Positions 1 to 5,092 of a DNA stretch of 5,424 nucleotides are shown piece by piece. Origin of the DNA: Bacillota bacterium. GTDB taxonomy: Bacteria; Bacillota; Clostridia; Peptostreptococcales; Anaerovoracaceae. The stretch is taken from NCBI GenBank assembly GCA_017515765.1, contig JAFWFF010000089.1, positions 1 through 5,424 on the forward strand. Direction: 5' to 3'. The notes beneath the pieces are model-generated. The model worked only from the letters and a program-made list of their open reading frames with translations. It was not told where the DNA came from and did no database searches. The translations under genes were made by a program, and so were the position numbers. Position 1 is the first letter of the stretch; each line of letters opens with the position of its first letter.

Positions 1-780
1 CGGGTCGCTCGTGAGAGGCACAAAAACGTCTCCTCTTCCCTCAGCCTCCAGGAACTTCCTTGTCACCTCGTCAGACGGGAAGATGGAAGTCGTAGCGCCG
101 AGCTCTGTTCCCATATTGGTTATGGTCGCGCGCTCCGGTACCGAAAGCTGCGCGATCCCCGGGCCTCCCCATTCGATTATCGAACCTACGCCACCCTTCA
201 CCGAAAGCAGGCGCAGTATCTCAAGGCTTATATCCTTTGCTGTGACGAAGGGCCCGAGCTTTCCGTCCAGGACCACTTTGATCATCTTAGGCATCGTGAT
301 GTGGTAAGCCCCGCCTCCCATCGCGACCGCGACGTCAAGGCCTCCGGCGCCCATGGCGAGCATCCCGATGCCTCCGCCCGTCGGAGTATGGCTGTCGGAC
401 CCGATCAAAGTCTTTCCGGGCACTCCGAATCTCTCCAGATGCACCTGGTGGCAGATTCCGTTTCCGGGCCTCGAAAAATACAATCCGTATCTCGCTGCCA
501 TCGACTGGATGAACCTGTGGTCGTCCGCGTTCTCAAAACCGGACTGAAGCGTGTTGTGGTCGATATACGCGACGGAAAGTTCCGTCCTTACCCTGTCGAT
601 CCCCATAGTCTCAAATTCAAGATACGCCATCGTCCCCGTGGCGTCCTGAGTGAGGGTCTGGTCGATCCTGAGCGCGACGTCGGATCCTGCTTCCGGTATG
701 CCCTCGGGCGTCAGGCACGGCATCCCGCCGTCGTTTACCATATGTGCTTTGATTATCTTCTGAGCTATGGTGAGTCCCAT
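1..780 (-). CDS. acn: Aconitate hydratase, N-terminal part (cut by window edge)
   Basis: This is the first 260 residues of an aconitase, the [4Fe-4S] enzyme that interconverts citrate and isocitrate through cis-aconitate in the cytoplasm. The frame is open from the ATG at 780 to the window edge. Family landmarks in order are the TQDATG segment (Q45), the DHN substrate motif (D74, H75), the DSHT motif (D129, S130, H131) and an NMGTELGATTS block near residues 222-232. The cysteines that bind the cluster in this family lie further on, outside the window, so catalytic competence cannot be judged. The start is set by GGGAGG at 787-792, six bases upstream, and by a TGATG overlap with the GntR stop codon, which suggests translational coupling. 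The short N-terminus and these motifs look closer to the roughly 640-residue aconitases of clostridia than to the roughly 900-residue AcnA. Homoaconitase or LeuC is less likely, given the neighbouring citrate synthase candidate. Confidence 0.93.
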   Translation of the reverse strand, partial: MGLTIAQKIIKAHMVNDGGMPCLTPEGIPEAGSDVALRIDQTLTQDATGTMAYLEFETMGIDRVRTELSVAYIDHNTLQSGFENADDHRFIQSMAARYGLYFSRPGNGICHQVHLERFGVPGKTLIGSDSHTPTGGGIGMLAMGAGGLDVAVAMGGGAYHITMPKMIKVVLDGKLGPFVTAKDISLEILRLLSVKGGVGSIIEWGGPGIAQLSVPERATITNMGTELGATTSIFPSDEVTRKFLEAEGRGDVFVPLTSDP

Positions 781-1421
781 CACATGCCTCCCATGATGCT
801 GTCGTACGCGTTTTCGATGTGCGCCTTCATGAGGTCTTCCACCGATTTTTTGTCCCCGCTCTTCATGGCCTCGAATATCGCCCTGTGCTCGGCGACGGAA
901 GCCATGATGCGGTCTTCGTTCTCTAGCGAGACGCGTCTGAATTTCATGAGTTTGTGGTGGCTGGCGGAGAGGATGCTCTGAAGGGTCGAGCTTCCCGATC
1001 CCGCGTAGATGAGGTCGTGGAACTCGGTATCCAGGTCTCTCACCTTCCGCGCGTCGCCTTTTCCCGAATAGTACTCCTGCTGGTCAAGGACCGCCTGGAG
1101 CGCCGAAAGCTCCGCCTCACCCATATTGGCAGCCGCTCTCACCGTAGCGATGACTTCGAGTTTCTTTTTGACCAGGAACATGTCCTCCACGTCATCTTTG
1201 CTGATCCCGAGGACCTCGCTGCCCTGAGGGGTGTCTTTGATCAGATTGTCGTAAGAGAGTCTGGAGAGCGCCTCTCTTATAGGCGTCCTGGATACTCCGA
1301 GCTCCGCGGCGAGCCTCTTCTCGCTGAGCACTTCGCCGACCGGGTAAACCCCGCTCAGAATGCCCTGCTCAAGCCTGTCATAGACCTGGTCCGCTAGCGA
1401 TAAGGTCTTATACTCTATCAT
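780..1421 (-). CDS. GntR-family transcriptional regulator, FCD (FadR-like) subfamily
   Basis: This 213-residue protein has the standard two-domain build. An N-terminal winged helix-turn-helix spans roughly residues 6-72, with the recognition region EKRLAAELGVSRTPIREAL at 34-52. An all-helical FCD ligand-binding domain follows, roughly 75-205. The FCD metal-site pattern is complete: D131 and H135 in DLDTEFH, H179 in AEHRAIF and H201 in KAHIENA. FCD regulators usually bind small carboxylic acids at such a metal centre; CitO of Enterococcus is a citrate-responsive example. The gene overlaps the upstream citrate synthase by ATGA and the downstream aconitase by one base, so all three are almost certainly co-transcribed. 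Its Shine-Dalgarno (AAGGAGGAG, 1426-1434) is written by the last codons of the synthase gene. I infer that it senses citrate or a related acid and controls this operon; the effector and sign of regulation cannot be read from the sequence. Confidence 0.93.
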   Translation of the reverse strand: MIEYKTLSLADQVYDRLEQGILSGVYPVGEVLSEKRLAAELGVSRTPIREALSRLSYDNLIKDTPQGSEVLGISKDDVEDMFLVKKKLEVIATVRAAANMGEAELSALQAVLDQQEYYSGKGDARKVRDLDTEFHDLIYAGSGSSTLQSILSASHHKLMKFRRVSLENEDRIMASVAEHRAIFEAMKSGDKKSVEDLMKAHIENAYDSIMGGM

Positions 1422-2800
1422 CTTTCTCCTCCTTTACCGCTCCCGGCGATAAGCTCCTCGTATTTACTTTCCATCTCTCCGGTAGACATCACGGTGTTCC
1501 TGCCCTCGGCGTATTTCTCATCCACCCAGTCCTTCATCGCGCGCACGACCGGGCTGTCCTTTCCTACCATGCTGTCGCCGCTGAAGCCGTAGTGCTCGTT
1601 GATCCAGTATGCGATGCCCGCGAGCCCGCTCGTCTTGCTCACCGATACTCCCGGGGCCCTGCCCAGAAGCTTCTTCGTATCAAAGATATTGTATATCTCC
1701 TCGTCCTTCATCAGCCCGTCTGCGTGGATGCCTGCGCGGGTCATATTGAAGAACTCGCCGACAAACGGCGTCATCGGAGGAACGCTGTATCCGATCTCGT
1801 CCCTGAAGTATCTGGCTATGTCGGTTATCGCTGTGGTGTCCATCCCGTCGAGGGAGCCTCTGAGCGAAGCGTACTCCATCACCATGGCTTCGAGCGGAAC
1901 GTTCCCCGTCCTCTCCCCGATGCCGAGCAAAGAGCAGTTTACCGCCCCTGCGCCGTAAAGCCATGCAGTGCTCGCGTTCGCCACACCCTTGTAGAAATCG
2001 TTATGGCCGTGCCACTCGAGGCATTCGCTCGGCACTCCGGCATAGTGCTGAAGGCCGTAGATTATACCCGAAACGCTCCTCGGAAGGGCAGCGCCTGAAT
2101 ACGGTACTCCGTAACCCATGGTGTCGCATGCCCTGATCTTAACCGGGACGCCAGCCTCGTCGGAGAGCTCCATCAGTTCGTTCACGAAGGGGACCACGAA
2201 TCCGTAGAAGTCCGCCCTCGTTATGTCCTCCAGGTGGCACCTCGGGATGACTCCGGCGTCAAATGCGTCGCGCACCGTCGCGAGATAGAAGTCCACAGCC
2301 TCGCGCCGGGTCTTCTTCATCTTCTTGAAGATGTGATAGTCGCTGCAGGAGACCAGGATGCCGGTCTCTTTGATGCCGAGGTCACGGACGAGTCTGAAAT
2401 CATCTTCGCTCGCCCTGATCCACGCGGTTATCTCCGGGAATTTGAGGTCGAGCTCACGGCATTTGTCAAGGGCCCTCCTGTCCTTCTCTGTGTATACGAA
2501 GAACTCGGACTGGCGGATTATACCGTACGGGCCTCCGAGCCTCGAGATCAGCTTGAACGGATCCACTATCTGCTTTACCGAATACGGAGCCATCGACTGT
2601 TGCCCGTCGCGGAAAGTGGTGTCGGTGATCCAGATGTCCTCCGGCATGTTCATCGGGACGCGCCGCTGGTTGAAGACCACCTTCGGCACCTCCTCATAGT
2701 TGTATACGTCCCGGTAGAGATTGGGTTCCGGGATGTCCTGAAGCGAGTATTTGTATATCGCCTGTTCGAGCAGATTGGATTTCTTGGATAGTTCGAGCAT
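1418..2800 (-). CDS. Probable Re-citrate synthase (DRE-TIM metallolyase, homocitrate/isopropylmalate synthase-like)
   Basis: This 460-residue enzyme belongs to the HMGL-like DRE-TIM family, which condenses an acyl-CoA with a 2-oxo acid at a divalent metal. The TIM barrel begins at TDTTFRDGQQ (residues 59-68: metal ligand D60, catalytic R64 and D65). It continues through IRQSEFF (95-101), the metal motif HGHND (H264, H266), the GERTGN loop (295-300) and AGIHADG (356-362, H359). The LeuA C-terminal allosteric domain is absent. The length, the IRQSEFF signature and the adjacent aconitase gene fit the Re-citrate synthases described in Clostridium kluyveri and other anaerobes, which make citrate from acetyl-CoA and oxaloacetate. 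Database names such as 2-isopropylmalate or homocitrate synthase are the main alternatives. The start is the ATG at 2798-2800, with AGGAGG at 2809-2814 eight bases upstream. A longer frame opening with TTG at 2911 would start inside the -35 box and is rejected. Confidence 0.85.
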   Translation of the reverse strand: MLELSKKSNLLEQAIYKYSLQDIPEPNLYRDVYNYEEVPKVVFNQRRVPMNMPEDIWITDTTFRDGQQSMAPYSVKQIVDPFKLISRLGGPYGIIRQSEFFVYTEKDRRALDKCRELDLKFPEITAWIRASEDDFRLVRDLGIKETGILVSCSDYHIFKKMKKTRREAVDFYLATVRDAFDAGVIPRCHLEDITRADFYGFVVPFVNELMELSDEAGVPVKIRACDTMGYGVPYSGAALPRSVSGIIYGLQHYAGVPSECLEWHGHNDFYKGVANASTAWLYGAGAVNCSLLGIGERTGNVPLEAMVMEYASLRGSLDGMDTTAITDIARYFRDEIGYSVPPMTPFVGEFFNMTRAGIHADGLMKDEEIYNIFDTKKLLGRAPGVSVSKTSGLAGIAYWINEHYGFSGDSMVGKDSPVVRAMKDWVDEKYAEGRNTVMSTGEMESKYEELIAGSGKGGER

Positions 2801-2808
2801 CGTACGCG

Positions 2809-2814
2809 CCTCCT
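2809..2814 (-). promoter_or_regulatory. Shine-Dalgarno that fixes the Re-citrate synthase start
   Basis: A perfect AGGAGG lies eight bases before the ATG at 2800. It decides between this start and an in-frame extension of 37 codons whose initiator would coincide with the promoter -35 element. Confidence 0.88.
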
Positions 2815-2844
2815 GTATTGGTATTCCGGTATTAATGTGCGTCG

Positions 2845-2882
2845 GCACACAGGCATTTCGGCATTTTGGTATGCCTGTATAC
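2845..2882 (-). promoter_or_regulatory. Leader RNA hairpin with competing pairings
   Basis: On the minus strand GTATACAGGCAT (2882-2871) can pair with ATGCCTGTGTGC (2856-2845) over 12 pairs, two of them G-U, around a 14-base loop. If transcription starts near 2876, the eight inner pairs ACAGGCAU/AUGCCUGU remain in the RNA. Two alternatives compete: GGCAT (2875-2871) with ATGCC (2864-2860), and GTGTGC (2850-2845) with GCACAT (2840-2835) around a CGAC loop. No U-tract follows and the Shine-Dalgarno is not obviously sequestered, so a role is inferred only from the pairing potential. Confidence 0.45.
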
Positions 2883-2891
2883 AAGTATACG
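2875..2891. promoter_or_regulatory. Candidate GntR-type operator overlapping -10 and start site
   Basis: Two GTATAC palindromes sit side by side, at 2877-2882 and 2885-2890, with centres 8 bp apart. The first extends to TTGTATACAG on the minus strand, one base short of the perfect palindrome TTGTATACAA; GTATAC-centred operators are common among GntR/FCD regulators. The pair covers the -10 hexamer and the expected transcription start of an operon that itself encodes such a regulator, which would suit repression and autoregulation. The binding protein is inferred, not shown. Confidence 0.5.
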
Positions 2892-2911
2892 TTATGCGCT
2901 CCGGATGTCAA
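2884..2911 (-). promoter_or_regulatory. Sigma-A promoter of the citrate synthase-GntR-aconitase operon
   Basis: The -35 hexamer is a perfect TTGACA (2911-2906) and the -10 hexamer is TATACT (2889-2884, five of six consensus bases), separated by 16 bp. A/T-rich sequence with an AAAAAA run lies upstream (about 2920-2955) and resembles an UP element. Transcription would begin near 2876, giving a leader of about 76 nt before the ATG at 2800. It lies just past the terminator of the preceding unit, as expected for an independent operon promoter. Confidence 0.8.
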
Positions 2912-2966
2912 TAGGTCTGCGATACTTTTTTACGTTAAATCGATAAATCTTGCTGTCTCCGGCGCT

Positions 2967-4112
2967 TCAGGGCAGCAAAAAAGAGGCCTTCAGGCCTCTT
3001 CCCCGCGCTTTGACGGCGCCGCCCCACTCCAGAGCAGCTGCCGCCTTCTTCATGAATTCCGGTATGTCTATCCTCTGAGGGCAAAACTCCGCGCAGCTCC
3101 CGCATGCCATGCAGTCCGACGCTTTTCCGCGCACCGATGAGACGCTCTCATACGCGGGCTTGATCTTCCAGTCCTCTCCCGGAGACCTGCTTATCTGGTT
3201 CAGCATGTCAAAATAGTCGGGAATCGCGATATTCATCGGGCAGTGCGGCTCACAGTATCTGCAGCCTGTGCACGGGACCGCCGTGCTGCCCGCGACCGCG
3301 TCATGGATCGAGAACAGCAGCTGTTCCTCCTCTTGCGTCAAAGGCTCAATATCAGCCATGTTCTCTTCGATCTGCGACACCGCGTTCATTCCGCTCAGCA
3401 CAGTCTCTACCCCCGGCTGCGACATTGCGAACCTTAAGCCCCACATCGAAGGCGTCCAGTCCGGGTGCGCCGCTCTGAGCAGTTTCTCCGCGCTTTCGGG
3501 GAGCTGCGCCAGGCTTCCGCCGCGGAGCGGCTCCATTACGATAACTTTTTTGCCGTGCTTCACGCAGGTCTCATAGCAGAGACGCGCCTGGATCCCCGCG
3601 CTCTCCCAGTCGTGATAATTCAGCTGTATCTGGACCACGTCCACTTCCGGGTGTTCCGTCAGGATGCGGTCCAAAAGGTCCGCCCTGTCGTGGTAGGAGA
3701 AGCCGGTGCGGACCGCGTTCCCGGCCCTTTTCTGAGCCTCGATGAATCCGAACTGGTCCAGCCTTTCCGCTATGTCATAGTATTCCGCGTTCAGCGAGTG
3801 AAGCATCAGGACGTCAAAGTATTCGGTCCCGCAGCGCCTCCTCATCTCATCAAAATACTTCCCGGCATCCTGCTCTGTCTTGCAGTAGTACCCGGGAAGC
3901 TTGTCGCAGATCTCGACGCTGCTCCGCCCTTTCCTCTCAATGACACAGCGCTTTATCGCCTTTTCGCTGTCCCCGTCCAGGTATGTATAGCAGGTGTCGA
4001 AATACTTCCCGCCGAGACCGGTAAACCGGTCGGTCATCCTTTCGATATCCGCCCAGTCGAGATCGTTTCCGACGCGCGGGAATCTGAGAAAACCAAAGCC
4101 CAATTTGTTCAT
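2967..4112 (-). CDS. Aldo/keto reductase with C-terminal 2x[4Fe-4S] ferredoxin-like domain
   Basis: This 381-residue cytoplasmic oxidoreductase has an AKR barrel at about residues 3-265 and a ferredoxin-like tail at about 278-355. The AKR tetrad is visible at the usual spacing: D39, Y44 (in FDTCYTY), K71 (DKLPG) and H105 (MLHSLN). The tail carries two CxxCxxCxxxCP clusters, at C281/C284/C287/C291 and C334/C337/C340/C344. Such fused AKRs are common in clostridia and other anaerobes, are annotated by family only, and have no known substrate here; electron exchange between NAD(P)H and a ferredoxin-type partner is a reasonable inference. The start has GGAG eight bases upstream, and the gene follows the carboxypeptidase by 27 bases, so the two probably share a transcript. 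The C-terminal extension after about residue 361 is low in family character and its last ten or so codons coincide with the terminator hairpin, suggesting that an earlier stop was lost. Confidence 0.92.
   Translation of the reverse strand: MNKLGFGFLRFPRVGNDLDWADIERMTDRFTGLGGKYFDTCYTYLDGDSEKAIKRCVIERKGRSSVEICDKLPGYYCKTEQDAGKYFDEMRRRCGTEYFDVLMLHSLNAEYYDIAERLDQFGFIEAQKRAGNAVRTGFSYHDRADLLDRILTEHPEVDVVQIQLNYHDWESAGIQARLCYETCVKHGKKVIVMEPLRGGSLAQLPESAEKLLRAAHPDWTPSMWGLRFAMSQPGVETVLSGMNAVSQIEENMADIEPLTQEEEQLLFSIHDAVAGSTAVPCTGCRYCEPHCPMNIAIPDYFDMLNQISRSPGEDWKIKPAYESVSSVRGKASDCMACGSCAEFCPQRIDIPEFMKKAAAALEWGGAVKARGRGLKASFLLP
2977..3000 (-). terminator. Rho-independent terminator inside the 3' end of the reductase gene
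   Basis: On the minus strand AAGAGGCC, loop TGAA and GGCCTCTT form a perfect 8-bp stem that runs directly into a run of six T (2982-2977). There is no matching T-run on the plus strand side, so it works in the minus direction only. The hairpin and T-run encode roughly residues 371-379 of the aldo/keto reductase, and the TGA stop (2969-2967) lies downstream of the T-run. It closes the phosphorylase-carboxypeptidase-reductase unit. Confidence 0.88.
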
Positions 4113-4139
4113 ATCTCGATCTCCTGTCCCGGGTCCGGC

Positions 4140-5078
4140 CTAACGCTCAAAATGCTGATAATCCACAGGGCTGCCCCAGTTTCCTCCCCAGTCGAAACCG
4201 TAGCCCTCGAACGTTGACTGGCAGATGTCACCGTAATGTATCATATGCGGATCGCCTGAAGTGCGGTCCATATAGGGCAGATAGATGTCCGCCACGTCGA
4301 CCGGGTAGCCGCCCGACACGTAGTAGAACGGATTGTGGAGCGGATTGACGTCGATGGCGCGTCCGAGTGCGTGGTTAGAAAGCCCCGTTCCTCCGGCAAT
4401 CAGGCGGTAGCAGAACGCAGAAGTATTGTTGGCTCCGCAGGATGCCCAGTCGGACGATTCTCCGTCCCCTGCCCAGAATTCCTCTATCAGTTTCATCGAC
4501 TCGATCTCATAGCCGTTGTCGTAAAGAGTCCTGAAGATCGCCGCGATGTCATCCGCGCAGTCTGCGTTCACTATCATCTCGCCGAGCCTTATCCCATGAT
4601 CAAAATCATAGTGCAGCATCCTTATATAACTGAGATCCGAGAGCCCGATATTGGGATTGTCGACATAAGACCTGCCGTAGATGCGCTCGTAGACAGGGTC
4701 TCCGGCTGTGATCCCGTAGATCTGGAAATACTCGTCGGTCCGCGCTCCGATGTTTTCGGCTGTGAGCTTGCTGTCCGGGGCAAGCGAATACACCAGGTCC
4801 CTTAACTCCTCTTTGGTCAGCGGTCTGGTCATCTCGCCGAGCTCATCCTTCAGGAGATCGTTTTCTGCGCGGGTGTTCACCAGTTCGCCTTCCAGCGAAC
4901 GGATCTTACCCTCCAGGCTGTCTATCTCGCCCGAAGCCGTGAGGCTCTCCTCTTTCAGGCGCGAGACCTCGTCCTTCAGGCCGTTCACGCGTCCGCCGAG
5001 GATGGCGACGGTGGCCGCAAGGATGACGGCGATAATGAGGATCAGTATTAAAGTGGTCAGAAACTTGTTCTTCTGCAC
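4140..5078 (-). CDS. Membrane-anchored M15-family D,D-carboxypeptidase (VanY/peptidase M15-like)
   Basis: This 312-residue protein probably trims peptidoglycan stem peptides outside the membrane. Residues 6-28 form one hydrophobic segment with a lysine before it (signal anchor), about 30-83 are a charged heptad-like coiled coil, and the zinc peptidase domain occupies about 165-312. The metal-site motif SNHALGRAIDVNP gives H236 and D243, and the C-terminal DYQHFE gives the third ligand H309 with D306 in the place of the catalytic acid. NNTSAF (217-222) and FDWGGNWG (295-302) are further family landmarks. Translation starts at GTG (5078) with TAAGGAG (5092-5086) seven bases upstream; that TAA is the stop of the preceding phosphorylase, so the genes are coupled. 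Four cysteines (C174, C214, C223, C286) lie in the exported part. Exact cleavage specificity (D-Ala-D-Ala or other) cannot be read from sequence. Confidence 0.9.
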   Translation of the reverse strand: MQKNKFLTTLILILIIAVILAATVAILGGRVNGLKDEVSRLKEESLTASGEIDSLEGKIRSLEGELVNTRAENDLLKDELGEMTRPLTKEELRDLVYSLAPDSKLTAENIGARTDEYFQIYGITAGDPVYERIYGRSYVDNPNIGLSDLSYIRMLHYDFDHGIRLGEMIVNADCADDIAAIFRTLYDNGYEIESMKLIEEFWAGDGESSDWASCGANNTSAFCYRLIAGGTGLSNHALGRAIDVNPLHNPFYYVSGGYPVDVADIYLPYMDRTSGDPHMIHYGDICQSTFEGYGFDWGGNWGSPVDYQHFER

Positions 5079-5085
5079 GTGATTT

Positions 5086-5092
5086 CTCCTTA
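5086..5092 (-). promoter_or_regulatory. Shine-Dalgarno overlapping a stop codon; supports the GTG start
   Basis: TAAGGAG combines the TAA stop of the phosphorylase gene with the GGAG ribosome site of the carboxypeptidase gene, seven bases before GTG. It supports GTG rather than an internal ATG as the start, because only the GTG start keeps the whole membrane anchor. Confidence 0.78.

Larger units (their letters stand above)
2821..2892. repeat. Nine tandem degenerate octamers with exact 8-bp phase
   Basis: On the plus strand, nine consecutive octamers each open with the pattern GYRY and keep the same register with no gaps. GTAT occurs at 2821, 2829, 2869, 2877 and 2885, GCAT at 2853 and 2861, GCAC at 2845, and GTGC at 2837. 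Position 1 is G in 9 of 9, position 2 is a pyrimidine in 9 of 9, position 3 is A in 8 of 9 and position 4 is T in 7 of 9. The last four bases of each unit vary. The array runs from the -10 box through the leader and stops just before the Shine-Dalgarno of the citrate synthase gene. An 8-bp period does not follow codon phase. I do not recognise it as a known repeat family; it may be an array of protein sites or a by-product of overlapping inverted repeats. Confidence 0.6.

Noticed and set aside
301..981. Plus-strand open frame of 226 codons
   Set aside because: It lies opposite the aconitase and GntR genes, both of which have full family motifs and good ribosome sites; this frame has no recognisable domain and is a shadow.
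1418..2800. 2-isopropylmalate synthase (LeuA)
   Set aside because: The C-terminal LeuA allosteric domain is missing, and the operon partner is aconitase rather than leuB, leuC or leuD; kept only as an alternative.
2821..2892. CRISPR array
   Set aside because: Units are 8 bp, degenerate and have no spacers of CRISPR size.
2801..2911. In-frame 37-codon N-terminal extension of the citrate synthase
   Set aside because: It would start with a TTG that is part of the TTGACA -35 box and would cover the -10 box and leader. The ATG at 2800 has a perfect AGGAGG, and the extension has no family similarity; its repeated TGIP residues only reflect the octamer array.
2977..3000. Bidirectional terminator
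   Set aside because: The T-run is present only on the minus-strand side; on the plus strand the hairpin is followed by CCCCGCG, and no plus-strand gene approaches it.
3465..4217. Plus-strand open frame of 250 codons
   Set aside because: It is antisense to the aldo/keto reductase and the end of the carboxypeptidase, has no family resemblance, and reflects GC-rich codon use on the opposite strand.
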